A stretch of DNA of 64,000 nt. It comes from Trogon surrucura. Taxonomy: Eukaryota > Chordata > Aves > Trogoniformes > Trogonidae. Numbering within the stretch: the first letter of the stretch is position 1; every line of letters begins with the position of its first letter. The notes under the pieces are model-generated. The model was not told where the DNA came from. It was given only the letters and a program-made list of their open reading frames with translations, and did no database searches. The stretch covers positions 5,962,001-6,026,000 of the forward strand of contig CM036628.1 in NCBI GenBank assembly GCA_020746105.1, given 5' to 3'. This document shows positions 48,916-61,403 of this stretch, piece by piece. The position numbers were made by a program, and so were the translations under genes.

Positions 48916-51900
48916 ATCATTTGCTTGCAGCTGACAAGTAAATAATTCTCTATGTTAAGAAAAGAAGGAGGAATTGAGGTGCTTAAACTCCTTCCCTACG
49001 ACAAAGCTTAACACTACAAAAATAATACTAAAGGTATGGATTTGCAGTTCTCCTCACTTAACTCCTTTGTTAACACTTTTACTACATTAACTTATATTCA
49101 TCTAATAAAAATGGATGCTATTAATGAGTGGAGCAAAAAAAAAAAAATCAGTCCTTCTGTCTATCCTGCACTAATACAAGGCATCATCCTTACTTGAATG
49201 CTACATATCAGAAACTCCAAGTCTCACTGCATCTCCTTTTTTAAAATCTTTTCTCTCTGTTCTTTTTCCCTCTCTCCAATGGGAAAACAAACAAGAAAAC
49301 ATGGCCTTCGCTATCATTCATTTTCAGCTGACTAATTCTGATCTTTTGAGGTACTAAAGCCTGACCTAAACTCCACCAAAATCAACAGCCATCAGTGCAG
49401 CCACACAGACTGGACTGGAGGTTAACGTATCAACTGTTTCATTCAGCAGTGTTTAAACTGTTGATACATGTGGCACTGGGAAACCACAGACTTAACTCCA
49501 GTAATTTGCGAAATCTTCTGGTTTTAAACGCACTTGTTCTGTTGATAAGATTTATTTGATGAGATCTTATTACACAGCAGCTAATGGAGTACCAGAAATG
49601 GCAACCTTCTCATTTCCTTATTGATTTTTCCTCTTTCAGCTCTCAAGCAAATGCTTCGAAGCACGTTGGATTTCCATATTTGAAAAGTCAATTACCATTG
49701 ATTTCTTGTTCTTTACGTTAAAGCAGTACCAGTGGAAAAGCGGCGGGAAGCACAAGAGTTTTGGTGTTTTCTTTTCTTACGCACCTTGATTAAAAAAAGT
49801 TAGGCAGTGCCAGTAAGGGTATGACTAGAATCGGAGCTGAATTTCAAATCAGTGCAGGCAAAGTATCCTGTGTGTACTTCATTCATACATATCAAGATCT
49901 ATTAGTCAAAACATTGGTATCCAACTGTACTACACGGGGGGTAAATGATGGCACTGCAGACGGAGGTAAAAGAAGGATCAGCAGAAATTATTGTAGAACA
50001 TCTTTATTTTCCTTCTCGATTCCTGCCCCTACATACGCACGTCATTTCTCTTGAAAACCTGCTTTCACTGCTCAATTTAAAAAAAGAATGCCAAGACAAA
50101 CATAACTCAAGGAGCTTTTAATCTAAATGCTAGCATTAAGCGTTTTACCAATTGTAATAAATAATTTTAAGGGTAGGGTAGATTTTTAAATTTAAAGACT
50201 ACTGCAGATTGGAGAAAACAACATATTTTATGTGTAGGCTCAAATTAAGTTTAACTCATGGCAAAATTTGAGATAAATGACCATTATATTTTTACTGTCA
50301 GATACAACCCAGAGAAGTATTTCTTCAGAGAAAAAAAAGTAATTTTGCTAATGCCAGAGAAAAATAAGTATCTTATTAAGAGTCTACATGTTTTCTAGTA
50401 TAATTAAATTGTTGCACTCAATATTAAAAATGCTCAGGTCTCAGACTAAGCATATTTCATAACAAGGGAAGTTATCAGTATACTGGAGATCACTAGTTAC
50501 TCACTTATCCAAACGCTCTCCATTTTTATTTCATTTTATTTAGATACATGAAGAAAAGATTTCGGATTGAACAAACACATTATCCTTCCCTGCCCTCTTG
50601 TCCAGTTTCTTCTCTACAACTGTCTCAGTTTTTTAATAGCTCTTTTGCAGTGCTGCTGTTTGGAAAATATTGTCGCTTCAGTTTGCAAGCAGAGAGCACC
50701 TAGTCCGGTCCACTTAAGAGTTTTGTCAAGGACTGAGAAGGTTCTTCATTAAAGCCTTTCTGATCACTACCTCCACACGGGTTGCATCGCTCAAACAATA
50801 CATCCTATCACGTTTGAGCTCATAAAATACATCATAAATGATTTAACTTTGATTAAGAATTTATCTGCACTTCATAAAAAAAAAGAGTTGCACTGACTGC
50901 AAAGCACGGCATTCCAAATTATTTGCATTATTTTTTTAACATCAGTTTCAATTTTACATCCACTGATTCCGAGAACAAAAAGCCTAGTCTGAGGAATCAA
51001 AGAAAAGCACAAAGACTTTAAATTATAAAACAAGCAGCCCTTGTCTATATTTATCTAAAAGTTGGTGCTACCAAATACCATTGAAGCTTACGGTTGATTT
51101 AGAAATAAAGTGTCTTGAATGAAGACTGTCAGCTCGGAGACTGAAACAGAACTATGTGAAGCCATAAACAGAGGTTCTGAGAGCAATCTGGTGGCCGCTT
51201 TGACAATTTCTCCACTCTGCACGTTAACTATTGTCACTGAGGTTAGGTTATGTGCGCAGAGAAGAATGGAATGCATTATATCTGAACTGTCTCTGCAGAA
51301 TTCGGACACAATAAAGCCTGGGTAAATGTGGCACTTCATTTCGGTGACTCGTCATACACGTGCCCTGAATGGAGCTACCCAAAACAGGAAAGTTCATAAA
51401 CTCTGCAGATGTTGAGATGTATTTTGTGTAGATGCACACTGTGTGGCATTCCAAATCTTTCTTCCTGATGTGCATTTGAGTTCTGACTTTCTGAAGCAAG
51501 CGGATTTGCATCGACAATGACTTGTCTGGGTTTTGGATCGAAATAGCATACCCACAATAATGGAATGAGAGCAAAATTTAATTTTTTTTTAAAAAAAAAA
51601 AAAATCACACAGCATGTGATGTTTATCAGAAAAGATCATGCTTTTTCAAGATTTTCCCAACCATAAGCCCACACTGATAAGTGTGGGGCATTCAAAGTTC
51701 CCCCAAAACACACCATTCTTAGACAGGTGCCAAATGATATGTTTGGGAGGCAAGATACAGGCTCCCTATTCTGAAGCTTTGGCTGATTTGAGACTAAACT
51801 GTATTTCATAGTATGAAAAATGCATCATCTATCAGAATACTTACAAAGGATTTCCTGACACAGTGCTCTTTCCCCCCCTCCAGAAAACAGATGCTGCTGC

Positions 51901-52305
51901 CTGAAAGCTGAAGCTAGTAATGGGGAAATAAAAAGAAAAGAAGAAAAAGACACCACCAGAACAAAACCAGCACCCAAGCAAATCGGCGCACAGATTGTAA
52001 AGATAACGTGGCCTGCTCAGCTTCTTTGCAAAAATCACTGTCTCTTGAATGCCAAACATTATTTCTAACCTCTGATGAAAAGCCTTTTTTCAGACAGCAC
52101 GATCACATTGTTGCTTCTTATGGGCAGCTGATACAAATTTTCATCAAGGAGCTATTTAAAATGCACTGCATCTCTTCCTCTCTTGGAAAACATGACCTCT
52201 GATGACAAGTAACTGTAATTACATGTGTTAACCTAACTTCAGAGCTGAACAAGAGAGAGATTTATGATAAACTCCGCAGTGCCAAACAAGCTATACAATA
52301 TATCA

Positions 52306-52528
52306 TTAGTGAAAGTAAAAACTGGTATAGTTCAAACGGTGCAAACTCTTTGGAGAGAGTGCTGAGCTTTCCAAGTGGTAGCAGCTTGTGTCCTTTGTGC
52401 CGTGAATCTGATCAGTAATTTGTGGGGCTTGGTGTTTTCCTGACAGCTGGTATATGGACAGAAGATCAAAAACTGTAGGTGAAAACATCGTAAGATTTGT
52501 TAGAAATGAGGTTCCAGCAAAACTACCT
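52306..52528 (-). CDS. Exon-like open frame, unknown product (weak)
   Basis: On the minus strand a strong acceptor (GCTTTTTCTTTTCCTTTTGCAG) is followed by about 73 open codons to a stop. The residues include GTSFLTNLTMFSPTVFDLLS and GKHQAPQITDQIHGTKDTSC. If real it would be a terminal exon. No poly-A signal is seen close downstream. No family is recognised. Confidence 0.22.
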
Positions 52529-53430
52529 CTGCAAAAGGAAAAGAAAAAGCTTATATTGCAGTTTGTGATAGGAAAGTAAATCATGCTGAATCTGCATGAA
52601 CTCATTAAAACCCGCACTGCAGAATGTTGATTTAACCCTCATTGGGCACTGTCTACATCTTTCCAAATCAAACACCACCTTTCAAGTGTACAAAAAAAAT
52701 CCTGTCAACAAACAATCCTTCCATGCTGCTTGGGAAATAGCTCGGGAAATTTCTGCATTTCCAACTTAAGCCTTACGCTCTCTAGTGAGCTCTGTTTTTT
52801 TGTGTTAGAAGCCCCTAATTCATTGCTTCCAGAGGAATATAGCAGACCATATTCAAGGTCTGAATGAGTTTACAGAAAGCATGGAACAGAATGCAGAAGA
52901 AACAGGAGAAAGTAATAATGGTATCCAGTCTGTAGGATCTCTAGGAAATATCTTGAGAAAGAGTAAGTTACATACCATACCCAATGTTCAGTATACAGGA
53001 TTTCATAGGTTTCCCTGAATAAGTGGTTGCAGATCTTAGAACTCAAGAGAATACGAGGCGGTTTGGATTGCGTTGATGGTTCTCTTGATTGCAGAAAGGC
53101 ATCTGAGCTGTTTTTAACCAACCATCTAGATATGTACTCCTACCTGAGGTCATGGACTGCAATACAAGCATAGTTAGCCCATCATAATGCATTTTCAGTT
53201 TTCCTCTTATTTCTATAACAGTACTTGGCTTCAGTACTCTAAAAAGATTGTTAAGGTCCCGTAACACTCACCCTGCAACTTTCTGAACGCGTATCAAGAG
53301 TTCTTGCATTACAACTTTTTTCCTTAATTCCAGCAATTAAATACGCACTTTATAGACACCCAAGAAATTCTACAGCTTTCTGTCACTATTCTTAATTCCA
53401 TGAGATCTCTGTTCTGTGTCCTCATATATT

Positions 53431-53490
53431 ATTAGGGAAATATTATCTATTTTATGAAATATTATCTATATTAGGGAAATATTATCTATT
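53431..53490. repeat. Short tandem duplication, 39-base period
   Basis: A 21-base AT-rich word starting ATTAGGGAAATATTATC occurs at 53431-53451 and again, identical, at 53470-53490. Part of it (GAAATATTATCTAT) occurs a third time in between. A local slippage duplication is the simplest reading. Confidence 0.93.
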
Positions 53491-54117
53491 TCTACTGAAT
53501 AAAAACCCAAGTTTCCTTCCGACGTAGTTGAGAACATCAAGAGAAAAAAAAAGGCATTTATAACCAAAACCACCAGAAGAGCGTTTCTGCTTGTCAAGCA
53601 CTGCTCAAATTCTCATCCTATGCGCGCAGATGAGGACAAAGACGGCTGATAGCAACTGGCAAGTCAGCCAGGCAGACAGCTCATGAAATGTTGAATGCAA
53701 CAGAACTCTTCAGGAATGATACATAATGCTCGGTTAACCACAAGGCCTTACCTAACAACGAACTTTCGCACGAAATTTAAGTGTACAAGTATTTCATGCT
53801 TTTATTCCCTAAGGTTAAGCTTTGAAGAACACGAGCAATCCTAAATCTGCAGAAGGCACATATGAAGGGCACATTCCAGTAAGAAAGTACCAAAAAAAAT
53901 TCTTCCTCAAATCTGTGATAATCATAACCTGGCCATTCACTGACTCTGAACATCTATGAGTAGAGCTGTTCTATGCAGAGACATTAATTTTAGAGAGAGA
54001 CTGTTGCCAATGTAACTGAATTTTCAGTCTCTCGATATGCTTTTCTATAATGCTTATTAGTAGTAAAGTTAGTATTACAATAGAAGTTCTCACCTTTACA
54101 AAGATGACTGAAACTTT

Positions 54118-54265
54118 TGCCCCCCTCCTGTAAGTGTTCAAGGCCATGTTGGACGGGGTTTTGAGCAATCTGGTCTAGTGAAAGCTGTCCCTGCCCATGG
54201 CAAGGAGGTTGGAACTACATGACCTTTAAGGTCCCTTCCAATCCAAACCATTCTAAGATTCTATG
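54118..54265 (+). mobile_element. CR1 LINE, short 3' fragment
   Basis: The last ~150 bases of a CR1: AGTGTTCAAGGCCATGTTGG, GGTTTTGAGCAATCTGGTC, GGAGGTTGGAACTACATGACC, CCCTTCCAATCC and the tail ATTCTAAGATTCTATG. It is the same subfamily type as 44606-45003 and 48370-48915. Confidence 0.95.
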
Positions 54266-54796
54266 CTAATCAGACACACAGAATCAGTAGAACAGAGGAA
54301 TCCTGACCATAGCATTCATCAATTTAATCAGTATTTAACTGCTGCATTTTATAAATCCATATTTCTCCATTTATTTCATCTTTATTACGAATTGTTATTC
54401 CCCATAACCATTACCAACAGGCTTAACAGCTGAGCGAAAACCTAATGAATTGACTGGTTTAAAGACTCCCATTCACTTTCATCTGAAATCCTGGAATCCC
54501 ATCTGCTCTCGCAACCTTTAAACCGCATTTCCCCCAGACTACACAATCTGACAGATGTCAGTCGCAGCTCAGGATGGAAGTTTTAAACCACATATGAAGT
54601 GTTTTGATAGTTGTGTCTCCTGAAGACCAGATGGTACCTATTTTGCTGAAGCCAGCACTACTAAGGTTCACCCATAACAATATTTTGAAGCTAGCACACG
54701 CTCTGATGGATCTAAAAATAAAGTCATATGATTCCGTCCTGGCACCTGCATGTTCCCCCCATTGAGAATTAAGTCCAGCTGTGGATTGGAAGGACA

Positions 54797-54863
54797 CAGT
54801 TTTGGGGGTTGGACTAGATGATCTCTAGAGGTCCCTTTCAACCCCAAACATTCTATGATTCTA
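54797..54863 (+). mobile_element. CR1 LINE, very short 3' tail
   Basis: About 67 bases: GGGGGTTGGACTAGATGATC, TCTAGAGGTCCCTTTCAACC and ATTCTATGATTCTA. It resembles the subfamily of 6273-6620 rather than the copy 530 bases upstream, so the two neighbouring tails come from separate insertions. Confidence 0.93.
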
Positions 54864-55789
54864 AGTCATAATTCACTTCGTCCACCACTGATAGGGAGAG
54901 GTGTTCATTAGGCCACCTGTCAATTGTCTTTTTCCTACTTTGCCATTGAAGTTGATACTTCCCCTAAAGCCAAGTTCTCAGCTGTGAAAAGAAATACAGA
55001 TTCTATGCTTAATGTCATAATTAGGCCTATCTCATCCACATACCCTATAATGAAACACTGAAAAACGACCATGAAAAAAGTTACCAAGAATGTGAGATAT
55101 GTACACAGATCAGCACCTTTTCTTGGTACTGATCCTTCTTACATGATCCTTTCTCTTTTGCTACTTTCGCAAAGCTATTTTGGACATTTGGGCTGCAAAT
55201 GCCTCAAGAAAGTTTTTGGTTTTAATCCTATATGCATCCAGTACCTAGGCAAATGACAGTACCTCTGATTTACTGTAGTATATTTGACCACCACAGTGCT
55301 AATTACGAAAAGGAGCGGAAGAAGGAAAGAATACACTAGACAAATGTATCAGAAATAACTAAGGCAGAAATGACAATTTATTCTGCCTTGTGGCTGAAGA
55401 ATAGAACAGCAGATCTGAAAAATCTTTTCTGCAACATTTTCCTTGCTACAAAAAGAGTTCTCCTTTTATAGAACTGTTTCCATAGAGTGGAGATGCCATA
55501 TACGAGACCTATTTCCGTGGGTCCCAGAATCAAAAGATTGTTCTTAGACTTAAAGACATCAGCCCAATGCTACTGTCTGCAATGAAACAAAATTCCAAAA
55601 TTTAAGCATCCTAACGTTCAAGTTTAAGTCCACTCTTGAGCATTATGAGAACTACCCATTAAGTGAATTCCTGGATGAATAAAGTATTGTTTCAAACACA
55701 GCATACACATATATATATCTCACAGTTGACTTCACAACTTTAAGTAATTGGTAAAAGAATATAACACTGGAGCTGAAGGTGATTCAGGA

Positions 55790-55835
55790 TACATCATCAA
55801 TCCAATACAAACCCTTCTATAATTCTACGATTCAT
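55790..55835 (+). mobile_element. Possible decayed CR1 tail
   Basis: CAATCCAATACAAACCC followed by TTCTATAATTCTACGATTC resembles the CR1 end CCAATCCAAACCATTCTATGATTCTATG with several changes. The body upstream is not recognisable. Confidence 0.45.
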
Positions 55836-56745
55836 AAGTAATTAGGATATTATTTCATCACAACCATACCTTCAACACATTTTTCTTTGCATCTTAAACT
55901 ACCAGTAATTCCTACTGAGATACAAATCACGATTTGATTTAGAGTTTGGTTAAACATTTAACTACAGAGCTCTGAAACAGAAAACATGTTCTTCAAAAAT
56001 CTTAAAAAAATATGTCCACACACCTTTACGGAAAATGAAGAAATAACGTAGAGGAGCAAAGAATATTTTTCCCATACAAACAGTAACAAGGACACTGGTG
56101 TAAGTTTTCCTTTGTTTCACTACAATTATTTGGCTAATGAAATTCATAGAGCTGCACCCCTGGAAATGACACATTAATGTTGACAATCTATTAGGAAAAC
56201 CTAAATAACGTGTCCTCATCTACAGAAATGCGGCTGCCGACTGCACCTTTTCTAGAAGCCCAGTGACTGTGACAAAACTCTAAGAGAGGACTGACTTTGA
56301 TAGTGGAGATTAGTCAGTCCATTAATAGTCAATCAATACTCCTGCTTGAGAAAAGAAAAGCCAAGAAATATTCTAAGGCATCCTTCATCAAGGCATGTAT
56401 TAGGCATTTCACTTTTAAATAAGAGCCTATATTCTAAAATAAACTTTCACATATGACATGCTGAATTAATAGACACTATGATTCACATTTCTTCTGAATT
56501 AAAAGAAATGTACATTTCCCTAAGGAATACACAAACTGGTTTTATCTCAACTCAATTCTCTACTGGCTGTCAATCTCATCTATCCTTTAGCTGGCACGCA
56601 TCTTTAATTTCTGAAACTAATAGTTTGTCTTTGTGAAGGTCTTTAGGAAAATATAATTAGATAACACATAATTACATTTATATAATTTTATAAAATTACA
56701 TTTCTGACAACTCATTTATGTGGTAATATGGCCCTCACACTGCAG

Positions 56746-56929
56746 AATCAGTGCCGTCCATAAATCAGTAGCAGATTTCATCTTCACAATGTCTTGGCAA
56801 AACATTATTTACAGGAGAAATGGAAAGAAAGTATCACTGAAAGGACTTGCTACAGCAGTACAGGACGTCTGCAACCGATCCACAAATGTGACTGGAATCC
56901 CAAGTCAACATGCAATGTCCAAACTCCAG
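56746..56929 (+). CDS. Candidate coding exon on the plus strand, unknown gene
   Basis: An acceptor (GGCCCTCACACTGCAG) and a consensus donor (CTCCAG then GTAAGTAC) enclose 184 bases, open in one frame through 61 codons after one carried base, ending in phase 0. The peptide includes ISAVHKSVADFIFTMSWQNI, YRRNGKKVSLKGLATAVQD and CNRSTNVTG, with two N-glycosylation-type sites (NRS, NVT). An in-frame Met (SerTrpGln follows) could be a start. A good acceptor (CTTTTTTTCACCTTCTGTCAG) lies at 57438, where phase 0 gives 21 further codons and a stop, with an AATAAA-like word about 100 bases on. I do not recognise the protein. It may be a small or non-coding transcript, or chance. Confidence 0.28.
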
Positions 56930-59900
56930 GTAAGTACTTCTTTTACACCGGATAAAACAGGAGACAATTTGGCCCCTGGACCCACTTTTCCTCTGAATGA
57001 AACTGGTGAAATTTATCAAAATCTAGCTCCTCTTTAATAGGGCAATTTCTGCAATTTTATACCCCAGTAAGTTTGCTTTAGTCTAGATATAATAATAAAT
57101 AAAAGTAGCATAGCAAATAAAAATATCAGTCAGTTTGGACAATCGCCATTTATTAGTGAGGACTTTACAGCTTTAAAGTTCCAGAGAGATCTTCATAATG
57201 ATTTAACACCAAACGAGTTGTTATCAACATTAGCTGAATTTTCACTGCTTTATAATTATCTCTGGTTTGATAAAAATTTCCATTGAGATTGAGATACAGC
57301 AAAGAGTTCTGAATGAAGTAAATCTTTATCAAAGTTTTCCGGCAGCACCAATTAATTGTATTAACATATGTAGCCTATTTCTTTCAAATATCTTGAAAAC
57401 GAGCCTATATATAAGCTTTTTTTCACCTTCTGTCAGTGCAAAACTCTCAATACAGGCACCATCAAAGAAAGACCATCAGCTAAAAATCACAAGTTGGTCT
57501 GACAAATTATTAAGCTTACTACAAAAAGAGGCAAGAAATAATAAAAGTAATTTTACAGGAAAGACAGATTATCCCTAGCCCTTTATAAGACACTGATAAG
57601 TCTCCAGCAGACCTAAATGAACACAAAAAAAGAATGACACATAATATAATACATACAGTGAGAGCTCAGAATTCTTTTAAAGCCTTCCTGAGTAGCTTCT
57701 ATAAAAATCAAAGCTCCTCAAAGTGAAGAGCTCAAACTTCTGGAGGAAGGATAGCTATAATAACCAAGGAGAAGGTGGAATACTCTAGCCTTTAAAAGCT
57801 CACCTCACCGCACAGAGAACTGAAAATTCCTTATATATGTTCCTCTGCAAGAAGCAGAAGCAATCCCATTAGAGCTTTGCCAAAACTTTTCTGTGATCTG
57901 ATCAGATGAACATCTCCCCCCCATTAAGAACATCTGATGTCCAAACTTTAAAAAAGGTATTTCCCTCGGCTTTGCAGACCAGATGGAAACTGTAGGGGGA
58001 CGTGGAAGCTGTGCAACACAAGTCACTGCTTTTTCTCTTTGCTTCCATTTAAGTAAATACAGGATTTGGGTTCTTCCTCTGCAGGCTAAGTTTGGATCCT
58101 TTTTTGACACTTTTCTCAGCTCTTCTGCTATTAGTCTGATATTAATCTTAGTCCTTGACTGTAAGAAGTCTAGCTAGACCCTTCTCTTCAGTTTTAAGCT
58201 TGCTTCTCTATATGTCCCATTTTTTATTTGTAACTTCGTTCATCCCAGAAAACAGAAATTTGATTCTTCCCTTTTTATCCAGTACTTTCTGCCCATTTCT
58301 AAATTTACATATTTTCCACTGTCCTCTAGATTCCAAACCAAAAAAAGATTCCCCCTACTCAGTGCAGATACACTCGTCTGACTCCTCTTATTTACGAGTG
58401 TGTTCCAGTATCTTCTTCTTGGCACATTTCTCTGGATTTTCACTGTGTCTCCTAGTGCAGACAGAACTCTATTCTATCATCAATTATGAAATTTTTACTC
58501 ACTTAAAACCTTGTCTCAGTCATCCCTCTTCCTCTAGCTAAACTCTCCAGAGAATTCAGCAAGTATTAAACACACTACGGAAAAAAAGGCACTTAATTGT
58601 AAAACCACAATCTTTAAAACACACACATCAAGACAAAAGCTGTTGCTGTTGAAGAAAAACTTTGCATTTTTTAATGTTTTCTCCACGTTATTACAAAATA
58701 AGCTGTGACAGCAAAATACGTTCAATTTAGCAAGAAAACACAACTTCAGCAATTAGATATTGGTCACATGATTCTATCACCTTGAATTCACCTTAAAATG
58801 TATGCTTTAAAAAGTTTCATACTAAGACAAAGAGGCTATTTAGAAAACAGAGCAAAGACTTCAGGCAGTTACTTTGTTTTTTCTCTCTGTAATGCCATTT
58901 TCACCCGAAATAAACAGCTTTACAAACGTTCTTTCCTCTGGTGAATACTTCTATGAGAAAAAGCTAACTACAAAGATTGAGTAACACTCAAGAGTGTTTT
59001 GATTAAACGAATACCATATATTTAAGGATAAATCTTTATCATACTTCTGTTACGCTCTTAGAAAACGCTTTTACTGAGATTGATCGTCCTCAACAGCACA
59101 AAAACAGAGGCAGGGACCAGTGCCAGTTATCTACTGCGAAGAAAAACAGGAGGCACCAACAACAGCTCAGCAGCATCACCTAAGCCTACACTCAAGCAAC
59201 ATCCGCATTCATTCCCGGCAGAGCACACACCACACAGGACAGGAAAGACCAGTTAAGCACAAGGCAGACAAGCGACATGCAAACGCTGGAGTACAGCACT
59301 TGTCTCTCTGTTTCTAGCAAACAGCTAGAAGAGAGGCGTGCACACTTCATGATATTGAGGTGAACTCGAGGGAGCTGTCACTCAGACACAGCTCACATCC
59401 TCCTCACACTCTCCACGTCCCTCCCATTCCTCTCATCTAAGTCTTGCTCATTTCAACCAGCAAGATTTGAACTTAAGGTGTTCCGTCCCTTAACACACAT
59501 ATCCCTGGTTGAATAGAGGTTAAAGCTTAAATTAACAAGTGACAATCAGATGGATAAATTGACCACTCACGAAACACTTTTCTGTTCCCCAGGAACAAAC
59601 TCCAAGCTAACAACTTTGAGTTCCAAAGCACTAGACCCATCCATAACCTAAACTGAGCCGTAAGAAGTAGAAAAATGAACCAGAAGGGAAAAAAAAAGCA
59701 GCAAGCAGCAATGGTGAACTACTTCAGAGTCAAAGGCCAAAAAACTCCTCATAAATAAAGTACAGAAGCACATGAACCCTGCTCCCCTCTGTAAAGACAG
59801 CTGACCTACAGAACAGTTTTCTGCACTCTCACACGAAATAAAAACTTGAAGAAGGGGATAAGAAAAGCTATTCAGGTGCAACAGAAGTAGAAATAATGTA

Positions 59901-61403
59901 GTTATCTACACAGAAAGTCAATCATGCTTCCACTGGTAAATTTGTGCCAGATTCCAGCTGTGCTTATGTATATTGAAAACTCTTCATGTTTCTCACCCTT
60001 TGCTGATCTTCCAAATGCAAGAGAGAGGAGGGACACCATGTGAGGGATCATCAGTAACTACAGCAGAGCTCCTGCTAGGCTTAGCTAATGAGATTTCCCC
60101 TTTAGCCCTCCAGAAAGGAGAAGAAAGACAGACCAACCCAGGCTCTTGTATTCATCAGCCATCATTGTTCATTTATCAGAAGTGTAGCAAATACATATGG
60201 AAATGGATTTGCTTGAAAAAGCTGAAGACCACATTTGCATGCAAAGTAAAGGCACTAAACCCAGTCAATTTATAGTTTACGTGATTTTACAGAGAACATC
60301 ACTGGTCAGAAAACACTGGATTATTAACACCCACCTCATTAAGTAGGATTTACATTTTCAGATGCAAATAGCACTGTTTGTAGAAAGTAATACTGTGAGG
60401 AAAATGTTCTCCACATAGAAAAACAGAGCAAGCAAAACTTCTATAATATATGGGAAAAGGACCAGTAAGAGCAAAACCAATGCACATTCTTCATATAAAG
60501 CTCAAATTTGAAGGAAGTAACCACCCTTAGAAACTGCATAATTTGAAAGGCACAGAAACACTTACTAGAGTTAAATACTCTCCCGAGTGTGTGTTTGAAG
60601 TCAACAATTACATTTTAACACTGATAATGAGCGCAGGGACTCTATACGTGCTAGATGATGCTGTCGTAGGCTCTGAAACCTAGTTTTTGCAGAGCTGCTG
60701 ACACCTCTCCAACCTCAACATCTGTCAGAGGCAAACCCGAGATATATTTGCTTTGACAGAGTGGCAAAATATCAGGATTTTATAACGAGGGGAAAAGGTC
60801 TTGTTACAAAATCATCGGTCATGCCAGCCTGGGCAAAACTATGTAACAGGACAATCAGTTATATCCCACTGTAAATAGGTGCTTCCAAGTTGTTTACTTC
60901 CTTCTATAGCCCAGTATTTGTGTGGAAAATGAGGATTTACAGACGACTATGACTGGGTCTGGCACACCTCAGTCTGAAACACTGCCAGGTGGGACTTCCA
61001 GGCTTCACTGTAAGAGTCAAAGGAAAGAGATCACAATACGGAATCCAGGAAAAAAAGTTGACTTCACTCAGATCACTTTGATAGGACCTGACATTTAGGA
61101 CCTATTTCTCCTAATAAGTGTAGGAAGAAACAACGGTTTGAGAGGTGTTCCTTTTCTTCCAGAAAGGTTTGCTAGACTTGGCTTGGGCACCATAATCCAG
61201 TAAACATGGAAATTCAAGAGTACATAGATTTTTAATTTACAGCCCAAACTGCAATGCATCAAGCCTTCTCTTAAAAATGAACCAGAAAATCAATTTTAAT
61301 GCATTTTATAATTTGGGCTGCAAGTAAAATACTAAACCAATTGCCATTAAAAGCAGTATTTTATGAAAGGTTTTCCTAACGTAAATAGTCTTGAGCACTT
61401 GTT

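Larger units (their letters stand above)
48916..54117. other. Unique stretch with weak exon-like frames and a small duplication
   Basis: 52306-52528 (exon-like) and 53431-53490 (duplication) are listed separately. The block 51100-51580 is open on both strands in several frames without repeats and may be conserved non-coding sequence. A T-run joined to an A-run (51583-51604) forms an AT palindrome. Confidence 0.4.
54864..61403. other. Mostly unique stretch with one exon candidate and a possible old CR1 tail
   Basis: It contains 55790-55835 (possible CR1 tail), 56746-56929 (plus-strand exon candidate), a possible downstream exon starting at 57438, and a minus-strand micro-exon-like segment near 57805-57845. 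Otherwise it is AT-rich without recognised repeats. Confidence 0.4.

Noticed and set aside
53043-53267. Minus-strand frame with donor-like GTAGGAGT
   Set aside because: The acceptor side is weak, the frame is short, and the adjacent frame at 52870-53121 ends in a hydrophobic AT-rich artefact.
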